Positions 7,697 to 15,428 of a stretch of 40,203 bases of DNA are shown piece after piece. Source of the stretch: Paenibacillus lautus NBRC 15380 (lineage in GTDB: Bacteria; Bacillota; Bacilli; Paenibacillales; Paenibacillaceae); contig NZ_BIMF01000034.1 in assembly GCF_004000945.1 (NCBI RefSeq), positions 1 through 40,203 of the forward strand, in the 5' to 3' direction. Numbering within the stretch: the first letter of the stretch is position 1; each line of letters opens with the position of its first letter. The position numbers and the translations under genes were made by a program. The notes beneath the pieces are model-generated. The model saw only the letters and a program-made list of their open reading frames with translations, searched no databases and had not been told where the DNA came from.

Positions 7697-8956
7697 TCAC
7701 TCTTCCTCCGTCTCACGCCATACGTCGGCACCCAGCATACGCAGATTGGATACCAGATGGTCATAGCCGCGATCAATGAATTCTACGCCGCTTACCTCTG
7801 TTACCCCTTCGGGTACGGTTAGTCCCGCAATGACAAGAGCCGCACCTGCGCGCAGGTCGGTCGCTTTGACTTTGGCTGCGTTCAGCGGACCGCCTTCTAT
7901 TATGGCAGAACGTCCCTCCACGCGGATTTTGGCCCCCATGCGAACTAACTCCGGAACATGTTTAAATCGGTTGCTATATACAAAATCACTAAGGACACTA
8001 ACGCCTTCCGCTTGCGTAAGCAGGCTGGTCATCGGTGATTGCAAATCTGTTGCAAATCCAGGATATATAAGCGCCTTCACGTCCACATGATGATACCGGT
8101 CCTTACCGATCACGCGAATGCTTTCGTCCAGCTCCTCAATACCAACACCCATCTCGATCAGCTTGGCCGTAAGGGCTTCAAGATGTTTCGGGATGACGTT
8201 GTCAATCAGAACATCGCCGCGTGTAGCTGCGGCAGCAATCATATATGTACCGGCCTGAATCCGGTCTGGAATAATGGAATGTCGGCAGCCATGCATCTCG
8301 GTTACGCCTTCAATCCGGATCGTTTCCGTTCCGGCGCCCTTAATGACAGCTCCCATAGAATTCAAAAGTGTTGCAACATCTATAATTTCAGGCTCTTTCG
8401 CCGCATTTTCAATAATTGTGGAGCCTTTGGCCTTAGCAGCCGCCAGCATAATATTAATCGTTGCACCCACACTGCTCACATCCAGATAGATCTTCGCGCC
8501 TCGCAGCTCTTTGGCATGCAGATGGATCGAACCGTGTTCATTGGTGACGGTTGCGCCGAGCGCTTCAAAACCCTTGATGTGCTGGTCGATGGGACGAGGT
8601 TCAAAATTACAGCCGCCCGGCAGGCCGATCACGGCTTCTTTAAATCTTCCAAGCATGGCGCCCATCATATAGTAGGACGCGCGCAGTTTCTTGACGGGTC
8701 CGTTAGGCATCGGAATAGATTTGATATCAGAAGGGTCAATTCTCATCTGATTGCCTTCCCATGAAACTTGCCCGCCCAATTCTTCCAGGATCTCAGCATA
8801 AACAGCCACATCGCTGAGAAGCGGCAAATTATCAAGTACGACTTCCGATTCCGCCAGGATTGCGGCGGGAATTAACGCAATAGCACTGTTCTTGGCACCA
8901 CTGATGGTTACAGTGCCTCGCAGTGGGCGTCCACCGCTGATCATCAATTTTTCCAT
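7697..8956 (-). CDS. murA: UDP-N-acetylglucosamine 1-carboxyvinyltransferase (MurA2/MurZ type)
   Basis: Catalyses the first committed step of peptidoglycan synthesis, adding enolpyruvate from PEP to UDP-GlcNAc. The 419-residue length is typical. Seen: 'SGAKNSA' with K22, the catalytic loop 'GLPGGCNFEPRP' with C116 (target of fosfomycin), 'ATDLQSP' and 'DLRAGAAL'. Bacillota carry two paralogues; the position between fba and rho corresponds to murAB/murZ of B. subtilis rather than murAA. ATG is preceded by AGGGGGA. A hairpin with a T-run about 60 bases upstream (9018-9039) could act as an attenuator. Confidence 0.95.
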   Translation of the reverse strand: MEKLMISGGRPLRGTVTISGAKNSAIALIPAAILAESEVVLDNLPLLSDVAVYAEILEELGGQVSWEGNQMRIDPSDIKSIPMPNGPVKKLRASYYMMGAMLGRFKEAVIGLPGGCNFEPRPIDQHIKGFEALGATVTNEHGSIHLHAKELRGAKIYLDVSSVGATINIMLAAAKAKGSTIIENAAKEPEIIDVATLLNSMGAVIKGAGTETIRIEGVTEMHGCRHSIIPDRIQAGTYMIAAAATRGDVLIDNVIPKHLEALTAKLIEMGVGIEELDESIRVIGKDRYHHVDVKALIYPGFATDLQSPMTSLLTQAEGVSVLSDFVYSNRFKHVPELVRMGAKIRVEGRSAIIEGGPLNAAKVKATDLRAGAALVIAGLTVPEGVTEVSGVEFIDRGYDHLVSNLRMLGADVWRETEEE

Positions 8957-9017
8957 AAGCTTTCGGGTCCCCCTACATCACTTCGCAGCCGGAAATGGTT
9001 CTGATGGCCGTCATACA

Positions 9018-9039
9018 AGAAAAACGTCTTAGCGACGTT
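9018..9039 (-). terminator. Terminator-like hairpin in the murA leader
   Basis: On the minus strand AACGTC pairs with GACGTT around five bases and is followed by TTTCTTG. It lies between the fba terminator and the murA start, so it would end a leader transcript rather than a gene. Confidence 0.45.
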
Positions 9040-9135
9040 CCTTAGAGGATGACAGACCGCATTTAGCGTTCTTTTTTTGTTCTCGATTATCCGGTTGTGA
9101 AGCTCACAACCCGCTTGTACTTTGATATCTTAATA

Positions 9136-9182
9136 AATGAAATGGAAAAACACCGGCTATGCGGTGTGCTTTCCATTTCATT
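9136..9182 (-). terminator. Terminator of fba
   Basis: A long stem: AATGAAATGGAAA pairs with the mirrored TTTCCATTTCATT, enclosing an inner ACACCG/CGGTGT hairpin followed by T5 on the minus strand. It lies about 90 bases after the fba stop. Confidence 0.75.
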
Positions 9183-9274
9183 GTATGCAGCATAAGACAG
9201 CCTAAAATCTTAGGTGATTCCAATCGTCATGTTGTGGCCACTAGGACTACAAGCGACTTAATTACAAGTAATGA

Positions 9275-10129
9275 TTAAGCTTGATTGTTGGAACCGAACT
9301 CACGGATTTTGCCAACAACCGTTTCCTTAATTGCCTCACGGCCCGGTTTCAGGAATGTGCGCGGATCGTAAGCTTCTGGTTTAGCAGCAAGCACTTCACG
9401 AACAACTTTGGAGAACGAGATTTGGTTCTCGGTGTTCACGTTGATTTTGGACGTACCCAAAGAGATAGCTTTCTTGATGTCATGTGTCGGGATGCCTGTA
9501 CCACCATGAAGCACCAACGGAAGTTTCACAGCATTGCGAATCTCTTCCATCTCTTTGAAACCAAGGTTTGGTTCGCCTTTGTAAGGACCATGAACAGAAC
9601 CAAGCGCAGGTGCCAATGTGTCGATGCCTGTTTCGTTCACGATGCGAACGCAATCGTCAAGCTTCGCGTACATTACGTCACCGATGACGTCATCTTCTTG
9701 TCCGCCGACCATGCCGACTTCAGCTTCAACGGAAACGCCTTTGGCATGAGCATACTCAACGACTTGTTTCGTTGTTGCAATATTTGTCTCAATCGGGCTG
9801 TGGGAATCATCGATCATAACCGAAGTGAATCCAGCGTCGATTGCTTCTTTACATTTCTCAACACTTGAACCGTGGTCAAGGTGAATGGCAACAGGAACTG
9901 TAACTTTCAGGTCCTCCATCAAACCTTTTACCATGTGTACGACGGTGCTGAATCCACCCATATAACGAGCTGCGCCTTCGGAAACACCAAGAATTACCGG
10001 GGATTTCTCTTGCTCAGCCGCTTCAAGAATCGCATATGTCCACTCCAGGTTGTTGATGTTGTATTGACCAACAGCATATTTACCTTCGAGTGCTTTGTTC
10101 AGCATGTCTGTCATTGATACTAATGGCAT
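9275..10129 (-). CDS. fba: Class II fructose-bisphosphate aldolase
   Basis: Zinc-dependent aldolase of glycolysis and gluconeogenesis, cleaving fructose 1,6-bisphosphate to DHAP and glyceraldehyde 3-phosphate. The 284 residues show 'HLDHGSS' with D85 (catalytic) and H86 (zinc), 'VEAEVG' (E135/E137), H180 in 'GSVHG' and H208 in 'LHGGTG'. Length and sequence match B. subtilis FbaA (285). Strong AGGAGGAT eight bases before ATG. An extended -10 TGGTATAAT lies about 70 bases upstream. It follows spo0F, as in B. subtilis, with a terminator in between. Confidence 0.97.
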   Translation of the reverse strand: MPLVSMTDMLNKALEGKYAVGQYNINNLEWTYAILEAAEQEKSPVILGVSEGAARYMGGFSTVVHMVKGLMEDLKVTVPVAIHLDHGSSVEKCKEAIDAGFTSVMIDDSHSPIETNIATTKQVVEYAHAKGVSVEAEVGMVGGQEDDVIGDVMYAKLDDCVRIVNETGIDTLAPALGSVHGPYKGEPNLGFKEMEEIRNAVKLPLVLHGGTGIPTHDIKKAISLGTSKINVNTENQISFSKVVREVLAAKPEAYDPRTFLKPGREAIKETVVGKIREFGSNNQA

Positions 10130-10193
10130 GGTTTCATCCTCCTATAGATGCTTAGTTTGTCTATGGTTTTTAGCCGATATAACATACGGACTT

Positions 10194-10202
10194 ATTATAC
10201 CA
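10194..10202 (-). promoter_or_regulatory. fba promoter (extended -10)
   Basis: TGG followed by TATAAT (10194-10199) on the minus strand; the -35 region (TTAGTA at 17 bases) is weak, as often seen with extended -10 promoters. Confidence 0.6.
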
Positions 10203-10265
10203 CATCGCGTCATAAATACTAAACAAGCATTTCCTAAATTGCTGCGAAGGACCTCACATTCTGGC

Positions 10266-10298
10266 AAAAAAAAGAATTCCGCCCTTTGAGCAGAATTC
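10266..10298 (-). terminator. Terminator of spo0F
   Basis: GAATTCTGC pairs with GCGGAATTC (one G-T pair) on the minus strand and is followed by T8. It starts six bases after the spo0F stop. Confidence 0.93.
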
Positions 10299-10303
10299 AT
10301 CAT

Positions 10304-10696
10304 TCAACCGATATTATTGGCGGTCCCTTTCAGCTGCATATTGACGGCTTGCCGCATCTCATCAATATCAAAGGGTTTGGTAAAATGCATCAACGCACCA
10401 AGATCGGTTGCTTCCTTGATCATGTCAAGCTCTCCATAGGCTGTCATCATGATCACCTTAATGTCCGGATTCATCTGTTTAATATGCTTCAAAATCTCAA
10501 GCCCGTCCATTCCAGGAATTTTCATATCCAGCAGCACCAAATCCGGGGCATGCATCTTCACAATTTCAAGTGCAGCCTTGCCGTTGGCCGCCTGAAACGT
10601 CTCATATCCTTCACTGCTGAACACTTCCACAAGCAGGATGCGGATCCCATTCTGGTCATCCACAATCAACACTTTGTGTTTGCTTTCCTTGCTCAT
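10304..10696 (-). CDS. spo0F: Sporulation initiation phosphotransferase Spo0F
   Basis: Single-domain response regulator of the sporulation phosphorelay, passing phosphate from the Kin kinases to Spo0B. The 130 residues show the acidic pocket D13-D14, phosphoacceptor D57 in 'LLDMKIPGMDG', T85 and K107, and 'VDDQNGIRILL' and 'TAYGELDMI' almost identical to B. subtilis Spo0F (124 residues). There is no output domain. I chose ATG 10694-10696, eight bases after GGGAGG; an in-frame TTG eleven codons upstream lacks a binding site. A sigma-H-like promoter overlapped by a Spo0A box lies about 90-115 bases upstream, matching the known control of spo0F. Confidence 0.95.
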   Translation of the reverse strand: MSKESKHKVLIVDDQNGIRILLVEVFSSEGYETFQAANGKAALEIVKMHAPDLVLLDMKIPGMDGLEILKHIKQMNPDIKVIMMTAYGELDMIKEATDLGALMHFTKPFDIDEMRQAVNMQLKGTANNIG

Positions 10697-10785
10697 CCCT
10701 TCAACCTCCCCGATACTTAAATCGTACAATGAGTATATGCAAACTCGAAAGTTCCTAACTTTCCCATAAACCGACCATTATTTGT

Positions 10786-10812
10786 ATTCGCTTGCAGATG
10801 TCGAATTCCTTC
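10786..10812 (-). promoter_or_regulatory. spo0F promoter: sigma-H-like with overlapping 0A box
   Basis: On the minus strand GAAGGAATT (10804-10812) and CGAAT (10786-10790) are 13 bases apart, fitting the sigma-H pattern RWAGGAxxT-N13/14-HGAAT. The plus strand carries a perfect 0A box TGTCGAA at 10799-10805, within the spacer and -35 box. B. subtilis spo0F is known to be driven by sigma-H and controlled by Spo0A~P. Confidence 0.65.
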
Positions 10813-10936
10813 CTATACTAAAAAAAGTAAGAAAAAAAGATGTGCGAATTTGTTGTATATGAAATCGACAGCTCCGGACACCCGCTCCGAACGTTTAGCT
10901 TACCCTCTCCGTAGTTATGACAATGGATTTATACGC

Positions 10937-10965
10937 AAAAAAGAGCCTCTTCAAAAGAGGCTCTT
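10937..10965 (-). terminator. Terminator of pyrG
   Basis: AAGAGCCTCT pairs with AGAGGCTCTT on the minus strand and continues into TTTTG, four bases after the pyrG stop codon. Confidence 0.92.
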
Positions 10966-10969
10966 CTCG

Positions 10970-12571
10970 TTATGCCTGATGCTGGATCGAGGCTTTTACA
11001 AATTCACGGAACAATGGCTGCGGACGGTTCGGACGGGAAGTGAATTCCGGATGGAATTGCACGGCGAGGAACCAAGGGTGTCCTGGCAACTCTACGATTT
11101 CAACCAGACGTCCATCCGGAGAAGTACCGGATATACGCAAACCTGCTTTTTCAATATCTTCGCGGTATTGGTTGTTGAACTCGTACCGGTGGCGATGTCT
11201 TTCATATACCAGCTCGTCCTGGTAGCAGGACTCGGCAAGCGATCCTGGAACCAGCTTGCATGGATACAGACCCAGGCGCATGGTTCCGCCAAGATCCTCA
11301 ATATCCTTTTGCTCCGGCAGCAGGTCGATGACTGGATATTCGGTAGCCGGATCGATCTCCGAGCTGTTCGCGCCGTTCAGACCGACAATCGAACGGGCAT
11401 ATTCAATAACGGACACTTGCATCCCAAGGCAAATGCCGAAGAATGGAATGTTGCGTTCGCGAGCATAGCGGATCGCGCTGATCTTGCCTTCGATACCCCG
11501 ATCTCCAAATCCACCCGGTACAAGAATACCGCCAATGCCACTCAACGCCTCTTCCACATTGTCTGCCGTAATTTCTTCGGCATTCACCCAGCGGATCTTC
11601 ACGTCGGCATTAGCATCAAAGCCTGCATGAGACAAGGATTCAACAACACTGAGGTAGGCATCGTGCAGTGCGACATACTTACCGACGATCGCAATCTCAA
11701 CGGTCTTCTCCAGCTTGGATACACGCTCCACCAGATCTTCCCACTCGCTCATATCAGGCGCAGGGGTGGTCAATTTCAAATGATTGACAACAATTTCATC
11801 AAGGCCTTCTTCACGCAGATTCAGCGGTACCTCATACAGCGAGGAGGCATCGCGACATTCTACAACCGCATTCGGGTCGATGTCGCAGAAGAGCGCGATT
11901 TTTGCTTTCATCTCGGTTGAAAGCTCATGCTCCGTGCGGCACACGATAACATTCGGCTGAATGCCAATACTGCGGAGTTCTTTTACACTGTGCTGGGTCG
12001 GCTTTGTTTTCACTTCACCGGCTGCTTTAATATATGGAATGAGGGTTACATGAATATACATCACGTTCTCACGGCCAACGTCGCTCTTAATCTGACGGAT
12101 CGCCTCAAGGAAAGGAAGGCTTTCGATATCGCCGACCGTGCCGCCGATTTCGGTAATGACCACATCCGATCCCGCTTCACGGCCTGCACGGAACACGCGC
12201 TCCTTGATTTCGTTCGTAATATGAGGGATCACCTGCACGGTACCGCCCAAATATTCGCCACGACGTTCCTTGCTGATAACAGAAGAGTATACTTTCCCTG
12301 TTGTCACATTGCTGTTCTTCGACAGGTTAATATCGATGAAGCGCTCATAGTGTCCCAGGTCCAGGTCGGTTTCCGCACCGTCATCCGTAACGAATACTTC
12401 GCCATGCTGGTAAGGACTCATGGTGCCCGGATCTATATTAATGTACGGATCGAATTTCTGAATCGTTACCTTGAGCCCTCTGTTCTTAAGCAATCTACCG
12501 AGCGAAGCGGCGGTAATTCCCTTACCAAGAGATGACACGACCCCGCCTGTTACAAAAATATACTTTGTCAC
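10970..12571 (-). CDS. pyrG: CTP synthase
   Basis: Makes CTP from UTP, ATP and glutamine, the last step of pyrimidine nucleotide synthesis. The 533 residues contain an N-terminal synthase domain with the 'GGVVSSLGKG' P-loop (9-18) and a C-terminal glutaminase domain with nucleophile C381 in 'GICLGMQ' and partners H507 and E509 in 'FHPEF'. Start is GTG after AGGAGGG. It lies downstream of rpoE as in B. subtilis. In many Bacillota pyrG is controlled by CTP-sensed reiterative transcription and attenuation; a long structured leader exists here, but the usual GGGC start is not evident. Confidence 0.97.
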   Translation of the reverse strand: MTKYIFVTGGVVSSLGKGITAASLGRLLKNRGLKVTIQKFDPYINIDPGTMSPYQHGEVFVTDDGAETDLDLGHYERFIDINLSKNSNVTTGKVYSSVISKERRGEYLGGTVQVIPHITNEIKERVFRAGREAGSDVVITEIGGTVGDIESLPFLEAIRQIKSDVGRENVMYIHVTLIPYIKAAGEVKTKPTQHSVKELRSIGIQPNVIVCRTEHELSTEMKAKIALFCDIDPNAVVECRDASSLYEVPLNLREEGLDEIVVNHLKLTTPAPDMSEWEDLVERVSKLEKTVEIAIVGKYVALHDAYLSVVESLSHAGFDANADVKIRWVNAEEITADNVEEALSGIGGILVPGGFGDRGIEGKISAIRYARERNIPFFGICLGMQVSVIEYARSIVGLNGANSSEIDPATEYPVIDLLPEQKDIEDLGGTMRLGLYPCKLVPGSLAESCYQDELVYERHRHRYEFNNQYREDIEKAGLRISGTSPDGRLVEIVELPGHPWFLAVQFHPEFTSRPNRPQPLFREFVKASIQHQA

Positions 12572-13032
12572 TGTTAAAAACCCTCCTATATAATCTCCAT
12601 AACTTCAGGCGACATATGATGTTTATCCTAACCCGTTTTCCCCTGATTCATCAGAGGGACCAACAAAAAGCATCGCTCGCTTCCAAAAATGGTGAGCGAG
12701 CTGACCTCCGACCTATTACAAACCGCATATATTACGCTTAAATGATCCTCATACCGAGCTGCTAAACACGGCATACGTTATGAGGCATCAAAACGAGCGG
12801 TTCCCATACCTCATCTTAAACAACTGCAAACCTGAGTCTCCCCCACCGGCGGAATAATCACTGCAAGAGACCATGAAAGTCCAGTCCCTACAGGAAGGAT
12901 GCCTCCACAGCCCAAAGAAAAAATGTCTATCGACAAACTTCCAGAAGCAGACCGCTTTTGATAAGGTAGTTTCTCTTGCATTATTAGGTCCAGAAGCTAG
13001 CGATAGTTTACACTTTCTGAGCCTTAAAAACA
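12572..13032 (-). other. Long pyrG upstream/leader region with hairpins
   Basis: There is no credible gene between the rpoE terminator and pyrG. On the minus strand there is a hairpin GCTCGCT/AGCGAGC (12675-12701) followed five bases later by T5, which is terminator-like, and then an imperfect hairpin CCCTCTGAT/ATCAGGGG nearer pyrG without a T-run. Further upstream GAGGTAT pairs with ATGCCTC (about 12781-12812). I could not fix a promoter. The first hairpin is the best candidate for a pyrG attenuator. Confidence 0.4.
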
Positions 13033-13069
13033 AAAAAAGTGACCCCGAATAAATAACGGGGCACTTTTA
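13033..13069 (-). terminator. Terminator of rpoE
   Basis: AAGTG-CCCCG pairs with CGGGG-CACTT (one bulged T) on the minus strand, followed by T-rich sequence. It lies about 170 bases after the rpoE stop; the intervening 13070-13236 holds nothing recognisable. Confidence 0.8.
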
Positions 13070-13236
13070 TATTAAACATATTTAATCCACAATCATAAGC
13101 CCAAGCAATAGTTTACTCTGTGCCTTGTCTGCTTGTCAAGAGAAGAAGCAACCTCAAAATTCCCCAATGGCCTGACACTGTAAAACACAGTCATAATCAG
13201 CACAGACGAGTCCTAAAGCCCCTGCTGCCTGACGGA

Positions 13237-13803
13237 TTAATCCTTATCGTCTTCCTCAAATGCTTCATCTTCCAGATCGTCTTCCTCTTCGGATTCCGAA
13301 TCCTCGTCATCCAATTCGTCATCATCCAGAACAACCTCTTCATCTACATCATCGTCGGCATCATCATCATCCGGGAAGAGATCGTCGTGATCATCATCTT
13401 CCTCATCGATGCTGTCGAAATCCTCCTCGGCATCGTCACCGCTATAAGTATCCTCTTCATCGGTGAAATCATCGTCATCGTCATCTTCATCGTTGATGAT
13501 CCGCGGACGCTTGGCGTTCGCAATCGGATCCTCGGACTTCTCCAGCGGATACCAGCGCTTCAGTCCCCACAGATTCGTTCCTACACATGCGAAACGTCCG
13601 TCTATATTGATCTCGGTATATAACTGGGCAATCGTTTCGTTAATTTCCTGTTCCGTAAAGCCGCGAAGCTTGGCCACCTCATTCATAAGGTCACGGTAAT
13701 AATACGGCGTATTCGCCGCCTTCAGAACCATAAAAGCCAGGTCAACCATGGGGATTTCCTGAATCTTCTCCGGATCGATCTTTAAATTGAGCGGATTACT
13801 CAC
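13237..13803 (-). CDS. rpoE: DNA-directed RNA polymerase delta subunit
   Basis: Delta binds Bacillota RNA polymerase, lowers its affinity for DNA and speeds recycling, which sharpens the response of promoters to nucleotide levels. The 188 residues consist of a folded N-terminal HARE-type domain (about 1-90, with 'LYTEINIDGRFACVGTNLWGLKRWYP') and a highly acidic, repetitive Asp/Glu tail (about 105-188) that is disordered in known delta subunits. I take the GTG at 13801-13803 as start, after GAGGA; a frame running eight codons further upstream covers this site. B. subtilis delta is 173 residues. It has its own promoter and terminator, upstream of pyrG. Confidence 0.93.
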   Translation of the reverse strand: MSNPLNLKIDPEKIQEIPMVDLAFMVLKAANTPYYYRDLMNEVAKLRGFTEQEINETIAQLYTEINIDGRFACVGTNLWGLKRWYPLEKSEDPIANAKRPRIINDEDDDDDDFTDEEDTYSGDDAEEDFDSIDEEDDDHDDLFPDDDDADDDVDEEVVLDDDELDDEDSESEEEDDLEDEAFEEDDKD

Positions 13804-13834
13804 TAACGCACACTTCCTCTCACACAATCTTCAC

Positions 13835-13862
13835 GTTATACCCTCAACATATCCATTATCAA
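13835..13862 (-). promoter_or_regulatory. rpoE promoter (sigma-A)
   Basis: TTGATA (13857-13862), a 16-base spacer and TATAAC (13835-13840) on the minus strand, about 35 bases before the chosen start. Confidence 0.6.
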
Positions 13863-13932
13863 AACTAAGTAAAACCTATTTGGAAATAAAAATCAAGTTT
13901 TTATGCACCATTACCCATCAGATACCAAATGG

Positions 13933-13962
13933 AAAAAGACGGAGACTATTCCTCTCCGTCTT
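13933..13962 (-). terminator. Strong orphan terminator
   Basis: A perfect 10-bp stem AAGACGGAGA/TCTCCGTCTT with a seven-base loop runs into T5 on the minus strand. No ORF ends here on that strand, so it may terminate a small RNA. Confidence 0.85.
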
Positions 13963-14135
13963 CTGACTGTATCCGCCCCAAGGATCGACTCCTTACGGGA
14001 TTAGATAAGAGAACCTTGATGTTCTCTCCATGTATCTTATGTTAGCCCTGCTGCTTTGACACGGTAAACAGGGCCTATTTCCCGGAAAAAGGGCAACATC
14101 CCATTCGGGCACTCTCCCCAGTTCATACAATACTG
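13963..14135 (-). ncRNA. Candidate structured small RNA or leader of unknown class
   Basis: Between the protease start (plus) and an orphan terminator lies a gene-free stretch that, on the minus strand, contains successive hairpins: CCCTG/CAGGG, a two-part stem AGATA..AGAGAAC/GTTCTCT..TATCT, and AAGGA/TCCTT, ending in the terminator at 13933-13962. I recognise no known riboswitch, T-box or 6S signature. No clear promoter was found on the minus strand. It could instead be leader sequence for the plus-strand protease, or not be expressed at all. Confidence 0.3.
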
Positions 14136-14170
14136 AAGCAACGGTTCATCGGGAAGGGAGATTGCCACAC

Positions 14171-15319
14171 ATGGATTACACCCGGATCATGCAATCACTA
14201 CTTACAGAGACGAACCCTATGCGGAACGTCCGGGAAATGAACCGGCGGCTCCTTACGTTTCATGACCCTCAGCTGTACCAGGAATGTATCCGCGAATGGA
14301 ATCGACTTGTCGGGAAAAGGCGTTTTCCGAGTTCGGTCAGCTATTCGCCGCTTACCCGCACCATCATCGCTCCAGCTCCCCAAACCGCGAAGTTTGAGTC
14401 GGAGTTTCGGAATGAACTGATGGTTGAAGAGGATGAACAGGTTCATATCCATGCCATACAGGGGACAATTGGAACGTTAACCGGGATCCCATGGGGTATC
14501 AAGCAAATCAAAGCCCCTCAGTCCTGGTCGGTCTCGACAGGACACCGCATGAAGATTGCCGTTATCGACACGGGGGTGGATTTTGCTCACCCCGATCTGA
14601 AGTATTCGCTGACTCGAGGTGTTAACCTTGTCCACCGGAACATCCCGCCATATGATGACAACGGACACGGAACACATATTTCGGGTACCATCGCTGCTGC
14701 CAACAGCACGCAGGGAATGATTGGCGTTGCTCCAAGATCTGTGGTGTATCCAGTCAAAGCCTTTGATCACAACGGATCCGCCTTTGTGTCGGATATCATT
14801 CTAGCCATCGACTGGTGCGTGCGGTCCGAGATCGATATCATCAATATGAGTTTCGGTATGCAAACCCGAAGTCGCACGCTGCTGGATATAGTAGGCAAGG
14901 CCAACCAAGCAGGTGTCATTATTGTTGCCTCCTCCGGTAACGACGGCAAACGCCGTACCGTGGACTATCCTGCCCGTTATCCTCAAACCATATCCGTCGG
15001 AGCTACCGACCGCAACCGGAAAATCCCTGCCTTTAGCAATCGCGGACAATTTGTCGATATTTATGCACCTGGAGATAAAATCGTGTCCGCGTGGCTGCAA
15101 GGAAAATACCACGAGATGAGTGGCACCTCCATGGCGACTTCACACGTTAGCGGAGCGATCGCCCTACTGCTTGCACAAAAGCCTGACCTAAAAAAAACGG
15201 CTACCATTAAGGCCCTGCTGCGACGCACCTCCTCTCCCCTTAAGCTCAAAAAAGGATACAGCGTCTCCGATGGAGAGGTAAATGCCTTGAAATTTTTGCG
15301 CGAGGGCATGAAATTATAA
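14171..15319 (+). CDS. Subtilisin-family (S8) serine protease, probably intracellular
   Basis: A 382-residue subtilase with the full catalytic triad: D133 in 'AVIDTGVD', H166 in 'NGHGTHISG', S320 in 'GTSMATSHVSG', and oxyanion-hole N257 in 'SSGND'. About 125 residues precede the catalytic core and may form a propeptide-like domain. There is no signal peptide, so the enzyme is probably cytoplasmic, as with B. subtilis AprX and Isp proteases; which of these it is closest to I cannot say. I prefer ATG 14171 because GGAAGGGAG lies ten bases upstream; an in-frame TTG nine bases earlier abuts that site. It stands alone and convergent with argS. Confidence 0.9.
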   Translation: MDYTRIMQSLLTETNPMRNVREMNRRLLTFHDPQLYQECIREWNRLVGKRRFPSSVSYSPLTRTIIAPAPQTAKFESEFRNELMVEEDEQVHIHAIQGTIGTLTGIPWGIKQIKAPQSWSVSTGHRMKIAVIDTGVDFAHPDLKYSLTRGVNLVHRNIPPYDDNGHGTHISGTIAAANSTQGMIGVAPRSVVYPVKAFDHNGSAFVSDIILAIDWCVRSEIDIINMSFGMQTRSRTLLDIVGKANQAGVIIVASSGNDGKRRTVDYPARYPQTISVGATDRNRKIPAFSNRGQFVDIYAPGDKIVSAWLQGKYHEMSGTSMATSHVSGAIALLLAQKPDLKKTATIKALLRRTSSPLKLKKGYSVSDGEVNALKFLREGMKL

Positions 15320-15371
15320 ACTGATTCTTCATCAACGATAAAAGAAACTTCGTTTATCATTTATCAATTAA

Positions 15372-15403
15372 AAACAGCCGCCTTTCCTCGGAAAGACGGC
15401 TGT
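15372..15403 (-). terminator. Terminator of argS (possibly shared with the protease gene)
   Basis: AACAGCCG-CTTTC pairs with GAAAG-CGGCTGTT (one mismatch), followed by TTTTTAATT on the minus strand. The plus-strand side lacks a good T-run. Confidence 0.85.
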
Positions 15404-15428
15404 TGTACATATTAAAAAGCAAAATCCC

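Larger units (their letters stand above)
8957..9274. other. Gene-free interval between murA and fba
   Basis: It contains no credible ORF; the tal gene found here in B. subtilis is absent. On the minus strand, in transcription order, it holds the fba terminator (9136-9182), a perfect hairpin GGTTGTGA-AGC-TCACAACC (9093-9111) and a short terminator-like hairpin (9018-9039). I could not find a convincing murA promoter. Confidence 0.6.

Noticed and set aside
12905..12913. GGGCTG on the minus strand as a possible pyrG initiation sequence
   Set aside because: It lies about 335 bases upstream of pyrG and has no acceptable -10 box at the right distance.
12788..13033. 81-codon minus-strand frame upstream of pyrG
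   Set aside because: No ribosome binding site, cysteine- and aromatic-rich unlikely composition, starts in the rpoE terminator, and no recognisable domain.
13120..13699. Several plus-strand frames rich in Ile/Val, His or Ser opposite rpoE
   Set aside because: They are antisense readings of the repetitive Asp/Glu tail of the delta subunit; no binding sites or domains.
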